A DNA stretch of 64,000 nucleotides from positions 434,001-498,000 of the forward strand of contig NZ_CP126279.1 of the NCBI RefSeq assembly GCF_003234815.2. The letters are read 5' to 3'. Positions 41,530 to 50,675 of the stretch are shown in pieces. This stretch comes from Curtobacterium sp. MCBD17_035 (GTDB lineage Bacteria; Actinomycetota; Actinomycetes; Actinomycetales; Microbacteriaceae). The position numbers were made by a program, and so were the translations under genes. Under the pieces are notes generated by a model. The model was given only the letters and a program-made list of their open reading frames with translations. It ran no database searches and was not told the origin of the DNA. The first letter of the stretch is position 1. Every line of letters begins with the position of its first letter.

Positions 41530-41585
41530 CCCCGGGGTACACCGCGGAGCGCCAGGCACGGAGGTGCGCGGCGCAGGATCGGGAC

Positions 41586-41918
41586 ATGGCCGACGACGAG
41601 CAGCAGACCCGCGAGGACTTCCACCGTGCCGTGAACATGACGGCGACCGAGCTGCGCCACTGGCTCGACACCGACGACTCGAAGGCCGTGGGGCAGAAGC
41701 CCGACGGCGGCGGCGAGTCGACCGGGCACGAGAGCGGCCGGCACATCGTCCGGATCCTGGAGAAGCGGCAGGGCGAGTACACCGACGACGACTACGCGCA
41801 CATGCGCAAGGTGGTCGGCTACGTCGCCCGGCACTCCGCCCAGCGTCCCTCGGGCGACGACACGCACACGCGCTGGCGGTACTCCCTCATGAACTGGGGC
41901 CACGACCCCGAGAAGTGA
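41586..41918 (+). CDS. DUF3140 family protein
   Basis: Small acidic cytoplasmic protein of 110 aa that fits DUF3140 closely: VNMTATELRHWLDTDDSKAVG, GESTGHESGRHIVRILEKR, DDDYAHMRKVVGYVARHSAQRP and the closing WRYSLMNWGHDPEK. Function unknown; members are often annotated as DNA-binding. The ATG is used by analogy of length; there is no strong ribosome site. It converges with the beta-propeller gene. Confidence 0.85.
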   Translation: MADDEQQTREDFHRAVNMTATELRHWLDTDDSKAVGQKPDGGGESTGHESGRHIVRILEKRQGEYTDDDYAHMRKVVGYVARHSAQRPSGDDTHTRWRYSLMNWGHDPEK

Positions 41919-41930
41919 CCGGGCGCCTGC

Positions 41931-43061
41931 TCAGCGCAGGAGCACGGGACCCGCGTCGATCCGGAAGCGGAACAGCGAGTACGGGTACACGCGGAGGTCC
42001 TCGCCGCCCTGGTAGTCCGCCTGACGGTGCAGCTGGTTCGCGGTGACGTAGAGGTAGCCGTCCGTCGCGACGGACATCGTGTCGGTCCACAGCAGGCGCG
42101 GGTCGTGCACGAGGGTCTGGATCTCGCCGGTCGGCAGCCGCCGGGTGATCGACTCGTGCTCCCAGTTCGTGGCGTACAGGCGGCCCTGGTCGTCGGACTC
42201 CAGGCCGTCCGCGCCCCCGCCCTTGTCGCCCTCGTCGACGACGGTCCCAGCGACGGTCTCCTCCGAGATCGCCCGGTCGACGAGCGCCCCCACCGACACG
42301 CTGTACCAGCGGCGGCTGATGAGCGGGCAGTACCAGAGCCGCTCGCCGTCCGCCGAGATCGCGATGCCGTCCGCGCCCATCGTCACCGGCTTCGGGGCCT
42401 CCCCCGGGGCGCGCTGTGCGAGCACCCGTCCCTCGGCCATCGGGACCATGTCCTGCGGCGGGCAGGCCTTGGTGGACGGATGGTCCTCGAGCCGCCGCCA
42501 CGCCTCACCGGTGGCGAGGTCCACGACGATGATCGCGTTCGGGCCCTCGGACGCCGAGTCCGTGACGAACGCGAACCCGGCCTCGCCGCGGCGGAGGTCG
42601 AACCGCACGTCGTTGAGGTACGTCGTCTCGTACGCGACGCTGCGCGGGAGGACGATCGTCTGCACGACGCGGTCCGTGCCGAGGTCGACGCACACGAGCT
42701 TCGGGCCGCCCTCCTTGGTCGGACCCATCATCGGGCTGCCCGTGTCGAGGATCCACAGGCGGTCGTCCGGCGCGACGACGATGCTCTGCACGCTGACGAG
42801 CCGCTCGGCGTCGTCGATGGACCGCGCCTGGTTGATCTCGACCGACGGGTAGGGCACCGCCTGCCCGTCCACGAGTTCGACGACCGTGGCCGGGACGTCG
42901 TCGCCCCACTTCGGGAAGTTCACGAACACCCGGCCGCCGTGGGAGACGCTCACGCCCGTGGGCATCGGGCCGTCGGTGAACTCGTGGACCACCTCGAGGT
43001 CGCCGCGTGGTTCGTCTTCGGGGGCGGTCGGGGCGGCGTGGTCGGCGTCGAAGTCGCTCAT
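41931..43061 (-). CDS. Major royal jelly/L-dopachrome tautomerase-related beta-propeller protein
   Basis: Protein of 376 aa with the six-bladed propeller pattern of the royal-jelly/SMP-30 group: VSVSHGGRVFVNFPKWGDD, LVSVQSIVVAPDDRLWILDTG, YLNDVRFDLRRGEAGFAFVTDS, GADGIAISADGERLWYCPLISRR-type blade and TDTMSVATDGYLYVTANQLHR. No signal peptide is evident, although relatives are often secreted. It may act as a lactonase-type hydrolase; no substrate can be assigned. The ATG at 43061 is preferred over the longer reading to 43127, which is Pro/Arg-rich and unlike the family. Confidence 0.82.
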   Translation of the reverse strand: MSDFDADHAAPTAPEDEPRGDLEVVHEFTDGPMPTGVSVSHGGRVFVNFPKWGDDVPATVVELVDGQAVPYPSVEINQARSIDDAERLVSVQSIVVAPDDRLWILDTGSPMMGPTKEGGPKLVCVDLGTDRVVQTIVLPRSVAYETTYLNDVRFDLRRGEAGFAFVTDSASEGPNAIIVVDLATGEAWRRLEDHPSTKACPPQDMVPMAEGRVLAQRAPGEAPKPVTMGADGIAISADGERLWYCPLISRRWYSVSVGALVDRAISEETVAGTVVDEGDKGGGADGLESDDQGRLYATNWEHESITRRLPTGEIQTLVHDPRLLWTDTMSVATDGYLYVTANQLHRQADYQGGEDLRVYPYSLFRFRIDAGPVLLR

Positions 43062-43176
43062 GCGGTGCACGGTAGGCGCGGGGCCTGGGGGTCGCCGGTG
43101 CGCGTCCCCCGGCGTCTGGCCGCGCATGTCGTCGTCGCGCGGACCGCGTCGGCCGTGCTGTCACGGTGCGCCGTGC

Positions 43177-43190
43177 GAGGCTGGTGCGTA
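43177..43190 (+). promoter_or_regulatory. Possible leaderless promoter, GAGGCT then 7 nt then ATG
   Basis: GAGGCT at 43177-43182 and ATG at 43190; a weaker version of the TAGGCT arrangement, with no ribosome site between. Confidence 0.4.
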
Positions 43191-43606
43191 TGACCGACAA
43201 CCTCCTCGGCGTGCCCGAGACCCGCCTGCCCGATGACCCGGACGTCACCGCCGCGCTCGCCGCGGGCACTCCCGTGGCCGACGTCGCGACGGCGCACCCG
43301 TCATCGAGCCTGGCGTGGGCGCTCCTCGCCGACGAGGCCTGGGACCGCGGCGCCGCGCTCGAGTCGTACGCCTACGCCCGCGTGGGGTACCACCGTGGCC
43401 TCGATGCCCTCCGGAAGGCCGGCTGGCGCGGGCAGGGCCCGATCCCGTGGGCGCACGAGCCGAACCGGGGCGTGCTCCGCTCGCTGTTCGCGCTGCGCCG
43501 GGCGGCCGACGGCATCGGCGAGGAGCCGGAGGTCGAGCGCCTGTCGACGTTCCTCCACGACGCCGACCCCGCCGCCGCGGACGCGATCGCCGCCGAGCAG
43601 CGCTGA
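43190..43606 (+). CDS. DUF3151 family protein
   Basis: Conserved actinobacterial protein of 138 aa. Matches DUF3151 by MTDNLLGVPETRLPDDP, SLAWALLADEAWDRG, ALESYAYARVGYHRGLDALRKAGWRGQGPIPW and EPNRGVLRSLFALRRAADGIGE. Mostly helical and soluble. Function unknown; relatives often lie next to adenylosuccinate or purine genes, which is not the case here. The ATG is supported by family length. Confidence 0.87.
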   Translation: MTDNLLGVPETRLPDDPDVTAALAAGTPVADVATAHPSSSLAWALLADEAWDRGAALESYAYARVGYHRGLDALRKAGWRGQGPIPWAHEPNRGVLRSLFALRRAADGIGEEPEVERLSTFLHDADPAAADAIAAEQR

Positions 43607-43713
43607 CGCCGCCGGGGGCCCGTCGCGAGGTGCACCGCCTCCGTCCCGTCGAACACCCGGATCGCGGGGTTCGAACGGAAGGGACCGGTGCGACGCCGGC
43701 AGGCCCGGGTGCC

Positions 43714-46700
43714 CTACCCGAGCAGCACCTCCCACGCCCGCGCCGCCGGCCACAGCTGGTGCTCCGGCAGGACGTCGAGCCCGCACGCGCGCGACCCGAG
43801 CCCGTGCTGCGCCTCGTCGAGGTACAGGTACAGCGCGTCCGAGGCCGGCAGCTCGTGCGGGTGCCCGGCCGCGGTGATCTGCTGCGCGGTCCAGCGCGAC
43901 AGCGTGAACCCCGCGCGGTGACCCGCGTGCGCGCCGTGCCCGGATCCCGCCGCGGGCACGGTCGTCACGCGGAGCGGCCCGAGCTCGAGCCACCGCAGGT
44001 CCGGCCGGTGCCCGGTCTCCTGGGGCCGTGAGTACCGGACGGACAGGTCGTCGACCTCGGCGGTGAACCGACCGACGCGGACGGCGTGTGACGAGTCGGC
44101 GTAGGACTCGTCGGGCCCCGTCCCGAGCCAGGTCACGTCCGAGTCGGCCAGCGAACCGGGCAGGTCGAACCGGACGCCGATCCGCGGCCAGGTGCAGTCC
44201 CACGCGCCGAAGGGGACGGCCTCGGTGCGGAGCAGCACGCCCTCGGCGGTCGCGGTCCACCGGTGCACGACGTCGACCCCGGCGCCGCTGTTCGCCGCGG
44301 ACACCCGGACCCGCTGGACGAGCCCGTGCTCGGTGCGCTCGACGGCGACCAGCCGGTGCGTCAGGCGGTGCAGCCCGTGGGCCTCCCACCGCACGGCCGA
44401 GGCGGGAGCGATGCCGCCGACGCCCAGGGTGAGCGCGGGGTCGGCGACCTCGTACGACCCCTGGGACGCGCCGCGGTCGTTGTCGGTGGGCGCGCGCCAG
44501 AGCTCGAGGCGCGGCCCGGCGACGGGCAGGCCGTGCCACGTCGCCAGGTCGCCTCGGGCGTCGAACGTCGCGATCCCCAGGGCGTCGCCCTGCCACGACG
44601 GCCGGGAGGCCCGGTGCGTGCCCACCCCGCGAGCGTCGGTCGCCGGGCCGGTGGCGTCCGCCACGACGGGGACGGGCACCTGCGTGCGGGCGATGACGTG
44701 CCCGGTGTCGGCCCACGCGGTCGGCCCGGCGAGTTCGGCCGTCACGTCGAGGAACAACTCGCCCTCGACGCCCTCGGCGGCGACCGCGAGGACCTCGGGC
44801 GGGACCGGAACCGTGGCGGAGGCGCCGGCCGCGACCAGGCCCGGAGCGAGCCTCCCGGCCGCGACCGCGACGCCGTCGCGCTCGAGCGTCCAACAGAAGC
44901 GCAGTCCCGCGGTCGACGCGGAGTGGTACCGGTTCTCGACGAGCACCGTGCCCCCGGCGACTGTCGTGGAGACGCTGATCCGGATCGGCGCGACGACCGC
45001 GGCGAACTCGGCGAGGCCCGGCGTCGGGGTGTCGTCGGGCAGGACCAGACCGTCCATCACGAAGTTGCCGTCGTGCACGACCTCGCGGAAGTCGCCGCCG
45101 TACGCGTGGTAGGGGGTGCCGTCGGCCGTGTGGCTGAGCAGGCCGTGGTCGCGCCACTCCCACACGAACCCGCCGTGGAGGCGCGGGTACCGGTCCACGA
45201 GGGCCTCGTACTCCGCGATCTGGCCCGGTCCGTTGCCCATCGCGTGCACGTACTCGCAGTGCAGGAACGGCTTCGACCGCTGGCGTGCCGCCTCGGCCGG
45301 ACCGCACCCGAGGAGCGGGGTCACGACGGGGCCGCCGCCGATCGACTCGGTCTCGACGAGCGAGGGGTACATGCGCGAGTAGACGTCCGTGTAGGAGCCC
45401 GTGTAGTCGCCCTCGTAGTGGACCGGGCGCGAGCGGTCACGGCGGTGGACCCAGTGCGACATCGCCGCGAGGTTCCGGCCCGTGCCGGACTCGTTGCCGA
45501 GGGACCACAGGACGATCGACGGGTGGTTCTTGTCCCGCTCCACCGTCCGGGCGATGCGGTCGAGGTAGGCGTCCTGCCACGCCGGGTCGTCCGACGGGTT
45601 GCCGGCCCAGCCCAGGTGCTCGAACCCGTGCGTCTCGAGGTCGCACTCGAGGACCACCCAGAACCCGAGCTCGTCGGCGAGGTCGAGCACGCGGGGGTGC
45701 GGCGGGTAGTGCGAGGTTCGGATGGCGTTGACGTTCGCGCGCTTCATCATCGCCATGTCCGCGCGCGCGTGGGCCTCGTCGAACACGCGGCCCCGCTCCG
45801 GGTGCGTCTCGTGCCGGTTGACACCGTGGAACACGACGCGCTCGCCGTTGACGAGGAACCGGTCGCCGCGGATCTCGACCGTGCGGAACCCGAGTTGCAG
45901 CGTCACGGTCTCGCCAGCGCCCGTCCCGCCCGCGGCCGTCCCCGACGTCAGGGTCGCCTCGTACCGGCGGGGGACCTCGGCGCTCCAGGGCTCGACGGCC
46001 GGCAGCGTGACGGGCTGGACGTCCGCGGCGGTCGCCCACCGTTCCTCCAGGCCGAGCTCCGGGATCCGGAACACCACCGGGAACACGGCGTCGAGCTCGA
46101 CCGTGACGGTACCGACGCCGGTGGCGGGGGCGCCGGACGCAGCGGTGCCGGCGGCGGCGGCCGACGCGAGCAGCGGAGCCCAGTCGGCGCGGACGAAGGC
46201 GTCCTCGATCGCGGCGACCGGGCGCGCGAGCAGCGTGACGTCGCGGAAGACCCCGGGCAACCACCACTGGTCCTGGTCCTCGAGGTAACTCGCGGCGGAC
46301 CACTGGTGCACCCGGACCGCGACCGTGTTCGCGCCCGGGCGGAGCAGCGCCGTGACGTCGAACTCGGTCACGAGGCGCGACCCCGTCGACCAGCCGACCT
46401 CGACGCCGTTGAGCCAGACGCGGAAGTGCGACTCGACCCCGTCGAACCGCAGGACGACCCGGTCGGCGTCCGCGAACGACGCCGGGAGCTCGAACGTGCG
46501 GCGGTGGTCGCCCGTCGGGTTCTCCTCCGGCGGGTGCGGTGCGTCGATCGGGAACGGGTACTGCACGTTCGTGTAGATCGGCGCGCCGTGCCCGTGCAGC
46601 ACCCAGTGCGACGGGACGGGCAGGGTCTGCCAGTCGGCGTCGTCGAACGTGTCGGCCGCGAAGTCCTCGGCGACCTCGGCGACGGGCGACCAGCGGAACC

Positions 46701-46839
46701 GCCAGTCCCCGTCGAGCGACAGCGACGGTGCGTCGGTGTGCAGGTGGGCGCGGGGGCGACGGCGCGAGGCCGAGCCGGGAGCGGTCGAGTGGAGGTCCGA
46801 GATCGCCCGGGGAGCGGGCGCGGTGGCGATGTCCGTCAT
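43714..46839 (-). CDS. lacZ: Beta-galactosidase, GH2 (LacZ type)
   Basis: Cytosolic glycosidase of 1041 aa, the normal length for LacZ. Domains in order: sugar-binding (DGDWRFRWSPVAEVAEDF), jelly-roll (TGSRLVTEFDVTALL), the catalytic barrel beginning LVNGERVVFHGVNRHETHPERGR, and the C-terminal beta-sandwich with RAPTDNDRG. The acid/base is Glu450 in LGNESGTG and the nucleophile is Glu529 in LHCEYVHAMGNG. It hydrolyses lactose or plant beta-galactosides. A 14-residue Ala/Gly-rich insert (SAAAAGTAASGAPATG) is unusual. The ATG at 46839 begins MTDIATAPAPR; longer upstream reading is not credible. Confidence 0.93.
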   Translation of the reverse strand: MTDIATAPAPRAISDLHSTAPGSASRRRPRAHLHTDAPSLSLDGDWRFRWSPVAEVAEDFAADTFDDADWQTLPVPSHWVLHGHGAPIYTNVQYPFPIDAPHPPEENPTGDHRRTFELPASFADADRVVLRFDGVESHFRVWLNGVEVGWSTGSRLVTEFDVTALLRPGANTVAVRVHQWSAASYLEDQDQWWLPGVFRDVTLLARPVAAIEDAFVRADWAPLLASAAAAGTAASGAPATGVGTVTVELDAVFPVVFRIPELGLEERWATAADVQPVTLPAVEPWSAEVPRRYEATLTSGTAAGGTGAGETVTLQLGFRTVEIRGDRFLVNGERVVFHGVNRHETHPERGRVFDEAHARADMAMMKRANVNAIRTSHYPPHPRVLDLADELGFWVVLECDLETHGFEHLGWAGNPSDDPAWQDAYLDRIARTVERDKNHPSIVLWSLGNESGTGRNLAAMSHWVHRRDRSRPVHYEGDYTGSYTDVYSRMYPSLVETESIGGGPVVTPLLGCGPAEAARQRSKPFLHCEYVHAMGNGPGQIAEYEALVDRYPRLHGGFVWEWRDHGLLSHTADGTPYHAYGGDFREVVHDGNFVMDGLVLPDDTPTPGLAEFAAVVAPIRISVSTTVAGGTVLVENRYHSASTAGLRFCWTLERDGVAVAAGRLAPGLVAAGASATVPVPPEVLAVAAEGVEGELFLDVTAELAGPTAWADTGHVIARTQVPVPVVADATGPATDARGVGTHRASRPSWQGDALGIATFDARGDLATWHGLPVAGPRLELWRAPTDNDRGASQGSYEVADPALTLGVGGIAPASAVRWEAHGLHRLTHRLVAVERTEHGLVQRVRVSAANSGAGVDVVHRWTATAEGVLLRTEAVPFGAWDCTWPRIGVRFDLPGSLADSDVTWLGTGPDESYADSSHAVRVGRFTAEVDDLSVRYSRPQETGHRPDLRWLELGPLRVTTVPAAGSGHGAHAGHRAGFTLSRWTAQQITAAGHPHELPASDALYLYLDEAQHGLGSRACGLDVLPEHQLWPAARAWEVLLG

Positions 46840-47076
46840 TGGGTGCTGTCCTCGACCGCGAGGGTCGTCGTCGATCCTGGTCCGCCGGCCGGCGGGTGCT
46901 CCAACCCTAGCGAGCGTCCCCTGCGGCCGGGGCGTCCCGTCCGTACGGGGCGCCCGCCGGACGGGAGGCGCGGGACCGGCCCGCCCCGGCCCTCCCGACC
47001 TCGACGTCCGCCGTGAGCTGCGGACACACGCAGGCGCGGCCGCCGACCATGGCGGGACCGACGGAAGGAGATCGAC

Positions 47077-47388
47077 ATGATCGAACGGGGCAACACCACC
47101 CACAGCCCGGAGGTCGACGAGCAGATGGCGCACGAGGCGCAGAGCATCGTCCAGGGGCACGGCAGTTCCTCCCACGTGGAGGAGTTCCGGCAATCGGAAC
47201 CCGTCACCGACGACACCGACGCCCCCGAGACCCTCGCGGCGTCCGGCTACGACGGCGAGTTCGTCGACGACGCGACGCACGCGCTGCCCGAGGACGACGC
47301 CGACGGCATCGACACGACCGTGTACACGACCGAGACGGACCGAGTCTCGGAGGGGAAGGTGGTGGACCATGGCGCCGACGACCGCTGA
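47077..47388 (+). CDS. Hypothetical acidic protein
   Basis: Protein of 103 aa, strongly acidic and probably disordered (VTDDTDAPETLAASGYDGEF, ALPEDDADGIDTTVYTTE). No Cys, no membrane segment. GGAAGGAGATCGAC before the ATG is a very good ribosome site. It overlaps the next gene by 20 bases and is likely coexpressed with it. Family not recognised. Confidence 0.6.
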   Translation: MIERGNTTHSPEVDEQMAHEAQSIVQGHGSSSHVEEFRQSEPVTDDTDAPETLAASGYDGEFVDDATHALPEDDADGIDTTVYTTETDRVSEGKVVDHGADDR

Positions 47389-48586
47389 GCAGGTCTCGGA
47401 GGAACACCGGGGGCTCGCTGCCCTCCTCGCGCAGCCCGGCACCTGGTCGTGGGCGTACGTCGACGTCTCGGGCGACCGGGAGGACCCGCAGCACCTCGCC
47501 GCGCTCCAGGTCCGCGCCGCCCGCGACCAGCTCATGGCGCAGGGGGCACCGTCCGCCGACGTCGAGGCGATCGAACGCGAACTCGGTGAGGCACCCGGCG
47601 TGCCGGCCCCGGTCGCTCGGTTCGTCCTGGCGCGCGACGGCGAGCTCGTCGTCAGCGAGGTCCTGCCCGGGCACATGCACGGACCCGAGAGCGTCGGGTA
47701 CGGCGCCGTCCCGGACCTCGTGCCGCTGCTCGCCCACCGGCCGCTCGACGTGCCGTTCCTCGTGGTCGAGGTCGGACGCGAGGGCGGCGGCTACCGCGCC
47801 TACCGGCTCGGGCACGCCGAGCCGAGCGGGCAGCAGGAGGAGGAGTACGTCGAGGGGCGGACGGACACGCTCCACAAGTTCCAGGGCGGCGGCTGGGCGC
47901 ACCTGCGCTGGCAGCACCACACCGAGGAGATCTGGCGCGAGAACGAGGCACAGGTCGTCGAGGCCGTCGAACAGGCGGTCGACCGGCTGCGGCCGCGGCT
48001 CGTCGTCGTCGCCGGGGACATCCGCGCGCGCCAGCTGTTCATCGACCAGCTGAGCACCGCGACCCGGCCGCTCGTGTCCGAGGTGCCGGTCGACACCCGG
48101 GCACCGGATGCGTCCGAGAACGCCCTCGTCGAGCACGTCGAGATCGCCCTCGCGCGGGTCGTCGCCCAGCGCCGCCACGACGTGGAGGACCTGCTCCGTA
48201 CGCACGTCGGCCGTGGCGACCGCGAGGCCGTCACCGGTGTCGGACCCGTCGTGTCGGCGCTCCAGCAGGCGCAGGCGTCGATCGTCGTCGTCGACCCGGC
48301 CGCGTTCGAGGACCGCACGGTGCTCGCGCTCGACGCCGCGCCGTGGATCGCGACCGCGCCCGAGGAGGCCCTCGGCACCGCCGTGCTCGGGTCCGTCCCG
48401 GCCGCGGTCGGCATCACCCGTGCGGCGCTCGTGACCGACGCGGAGGTCGTGCTCGTGAACGCGGCGTCCGTGCCGTCCGGGGCGCCGGTCGCCGCGTTGC
48501 TCCGCTGGCACGTCGGGCCGGACGTGCCCGGGGCGGGGCCCGCGGCCGGTGCGACCGGGCGGGGCGAGAGCCCCGACCGGGGCTGA
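47369..48586 (+). CDS. Vms1/baeRF-type release-factor-like protein
   Basis: Cytosolic protein of 405 aa of the bacterial archaeo-eukaryotic release-factor-like group (related to mycobacterial Rv2629 and to Vms1/Ankzf1). Visible: WSWAYVDVSGDREDPQ, ARFVLARDGELVVSEVLPG, an Arg/Gln-containing centre GGGWAHLRWQHHTEEIWREN, LVVVAGDIRARQLFIDQL and the C-terminal L7Ae-like part with VVSALQQAQASIVVVD. Relatives act at stalled ribosomes or hibernating ribosomes; the bacterial reaction is not settled. The ATG overlaps the upstream acidic-protein gene. Confidence 0.75.
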   Translation: MAPTTAEQVSEEHRGLAALLAQPGTWSWAYVDVSGDREDPQHLAALQVRAARDQLMAQGAPSADVEAIERELGEAPGVPAPVARFVLARDGELVVSEVLPGHMHGPESVGYGAVPDLVPLLAHRPLDVPFLVVEVGREGGGYRAYRLGHAEPSGQQEEEYVEGRTDTLHKFQGGGWAHLRWQHHTEEIWRENEAQVVEAVEQAVDRLRPRLVVVAGDIRARQLFIDQLSTATRPLVSEVPVDTRAPDASENALVEHVEIALARVVAQRRHDVEDLLRTHVGRGDREAVTGVGPVVSALQQAQASIVVVDPAAFEDRTVLALDAAPWIATAPEEALGTAVLGSVPAAVGITRAALVTDAEVVLVNAASVPSGAPVAALLRWHVGPDVPGAGPAAGATGRGESPDRG

Positions 48587-48707
48587 CCTCCCCCTCCCCG
48601 CGAGATCGCAGGAGATGCCGTTCCGCGTGCCTCCAGAGCGGCAAATACTGCGATCTCGCGGAGGGAGGCGGACGGAGGCGGCGGGAGGCGGAGGGTGAAG
48701 CGGGCGG

Positions 48708-49895
48708 TCAGGCCGGGCGGTGCTCCCGGTCCCTCCGCGGGACGAGGGCCAGGGCGACGACGGGCAACGCCGCGACGACGAGGAAGCTCCCGGCGAACCC
48801 CACCGCGCCGACCAGGGCGCCGACCCCGGGTCCGACCGCCGACGCCGCCACGAACTGCCCCGTGTTCTGCGCCCCGAGCGCCCGACCCGACCAGTGCGGC
48901 CCCGCGGCCTCGGCGACGGACGTGAACGCGAGCCCGTTGTCCGCCACGGTCACGGCGGTCGCCACGACGAGGAACACGGCGGCGGCGGCCAAGTGCGTCG
49001 CGTCGACGGCCGCGAGGACGCCCATCACGACGGCGGCGGACACGGCCACGACGCGCAGGGGTCCGACGCGGGACCCGGCACGGTCGCTCCACAGCCCGAC
49101 GACGATCCGCCCGAGCGCACCGACGAACTGCGACGCGCCGACGAGCACCCCGGCGGCGAGCGCGCTCCAGCCGAGGTCCCGCGTCAGCCACACGAGGCCG
49201 TACGTCGAGAGCGTGAACTGGGGCACGACGAGCAACACGGACACGGCGTGGATGCGCCAGAGGAACGCGGACTCGCGGTAGGGGTTCGTCACGACCTCCG
49301 CGGCGTCCCGGGTCGGACGCGGCGGATCCACCACGGCGAGCGCACAGCAGACGGCGAGCACGGCGGTGAGCGCGATCGGCAGCACGAGCGCCGCCCGGAC
49401 TCCCGCGCTCCCGGCGATGGTCGGGACGGTCAGCGCCGCGAGCGTGACCCCGAGCGGCTGCGACATCTGACGGATCCCCATCGCGAGTCCGCGCCGGTGC
49501 TTCGGGAACCAGCCGACGACCACGCGGCCGCTGGCGGCGTTCGTCGAGGCGCTCGTCATCCCCGCGGCGAGGAACGCGACGCCGAGGAGGACCGGGTTCC
49601 CCGCGGCGAGCAGGGCGCCGGTCGTGGCGAGGGCGGTGAGCACCAGGCCCCCGGCGATGACGACGCGCTCGCCGTGTCGGTCGGTCACGGCGCCCCAGGC
49701 GATGAGGGTCAGGACCATGCCGAACGTCGGCGCGCCGGCCAGGAACCCCGCGGCCGTGAGCGGCATGCCCTGCCGGGTGAGGAGGGGGATGAGGAACGCG
49801 GGCGCCGAGACGACGAGCGTCCCCGCGGCCTGTGCGGCGACGCCGAGGGCGAGCATGACCCACGCCCTCGTCGTGGTGACCGTCGTCGTCGCCAT
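48708..49895 (-). CDS. MFS transporter
   Basis: Major-facilitator exporter or importer of 395 aa with 12 predicted helices. The loop between helices 2 and 3 is GAVTDRHGERVVIAGGL, the MFS signature, repeated in the second half as GRIVVGLWSDRAGSRVGPL. GWFPKHRRGLAMGIRQMSQPLG lies between helices 4 and 5. Substrate unknown. It is divergent from a GntR-type regulator, and the two share 75 bp with paired operators, so the regulator probably controls it. The ATG begins MATTTVTTTRAW. Confidence 0.87.
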   Translation of the reverse strand: MATTTVTTTRAWVMLALGVAAQAAGTLVVSAPAFLIPLLTRQGMPLTAAGFLAGAPTFGMVLTLIAWGAVTDRHGERVVIAGGLVLTALATTGALLAAGNPVLLGVAFLAAGMTSASTNAASGRVVVGWFPKHRRGLAMGIRQMSQPLGVTLAALTVPTIAGSAGVRAALVLPIALTAVLAVCCALAVVDPPRPTRDAAEVVTNPYRESAFLWRIHAVSVLLVVPQFTLSTYGLVWLTRDLGWSALAAGVLVGASQFVGALGRIVVGLWSDRAGSRVGPLRVVAVSAAVVMGVLAAVDATHLAAAAVFLVVATAVTVADNGLAFTSVAEAAGPHWSGRALGAQNTGQFVAASAVGPGVGALVGAVGFAGSFLVVAALPVVALALVPRRDREHRPA

Positions 49896-49914
49896 GTCAC
49901 CGCCTCCCGAGTCG

Positions 49915-49937
49915 TTGGTATACCAAGACGGTATACC
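49915..49937. promoter_or_regulatory. Paired GntR-type operator
   Basis: TTGGTATACCAA (49915-49926, a perfect palindrome) and a second GGTATACC (49930-49937), with centres 13 bp apart, between the divergent MFS and gntR starts. Dimers of the GntR protein probably bind both. Confidence 0.72.
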
Positions 49938-49956
49938 ATCGCGCGGGCCCCTCGGC

Positions 49957-49971
49957 TACGCTGACCGACCG
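49957..49971 (+). promoter_or_regulatory. Leaderless-type promoter of gntR
   Basis: TACGCT at 49957-49962 followed after 8 bases by GTG at 49971; no ribosome site. The operator pair lies just upstream. Confidence 0.5.
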
Positions 49972-50675
49972 TGACCGCACCGATCGACGCCGCGCCCGTG
50001 TCGCAGACCACCCTGCTCTACGACAACCTGCGGGCCGCGATCCTGTCGCTCGGCATCGCGCCCGGCGAGCGGATCTCGGAACGCGGTCTGGAGGCCCGGT
50101 TCCACGCCTCACGCACGCCCGTCCGGGCAGCGCTGTCCCGTCTCGAACGCGAGGGCCTCATCCTGCACGAGGGGCGGTCGTGGACCGTCACGCCGATCGA
50201 CCTCGACGAGATCGCAGCGCTCGCCGAACTCCGCGTCGTGCTCGAGCCGGCCGCCGCCCGTCTGGCGGTGGAGCGCGCGACGGACGCGGCGCTCGCCGAG
50301 GTCCGGGCGCACCTCGAGACCCTCCGTCCGGCGCCCGACGAGGCCGCCGGTGTGCAGGCCGGCAGCACGTTCCACCTCGACCTCGCCACGCTCGGCGGCA
50401 ACCGGTTCGTCACCGAGGCGATCGCCGACGCGATGACCCGCCTGGAACGGAGCCGGTGGCTCGAGGTGCGCACGCCCGAGGCCCGGGACGCCGCGTGGGA
50501 CGAGCACAGCGCCATCCTCGACGCCGTGGCGAGGCGGGACGCGGACCGCGCCGCGGAGCTCCTCGCCGCCCACGTCTCCGGCACGAACGACCGCCTCATG
50601 GCGTTCATCGCGCAGGAGCGGCGCCGCCTGCGCGGCGCCGGCATGGCCGTGGTCGGGAGCAGCACGCTCGACTGA
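49971..50675 (+). CDS. GntR-family regulator (FadR/FCD subfamily)
   Basis: Repressor of 234 aa. The N-terminal winged helix LRAAILSLGIAPGERISERG, then LEARFHASRTPVRAALSRLEREGLI, is near residues 18-62. The all-helical FCD effector domain follows, with EIAALAELRVVLEPAAARLA and three metal-binding positions (Asp in FHLDLATLGGN, His in WDEHSAILDAV, His in AAHVSGTND). It most likely controls the divergent MFS gene and itself. The ligand is unknown, often a carboxylate in this family. Confidence 0.87.
   Translation: MTAPIDAAPVSQTTLLYDNLRAAILSLGIAPGERISERGLEARFHASRTPVRAALSRLEREGLILHEGRSWTVTPIDLDEIAALAELRVVLEPAAARLAVERATDAALAEVRAHLETLRPAPDEAAGVQAGSTFHLDLATLGGNRFVTEAIADAMTRLERSRWLEVRTPEARDAAWDEHSAILDAVARRDADRAAELLAAHVSGTNDRLMAFIAQERRRLRGAGMAVVGSSTLD

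Noticed and set aside
43607-43713. Hairpin between DUF3151 and lacZ ends (GTCGAAC..GTTCGAAC)
   Set aside because: Arms need a bulge to pair and there is no T tract; too weak to list as a terminator.
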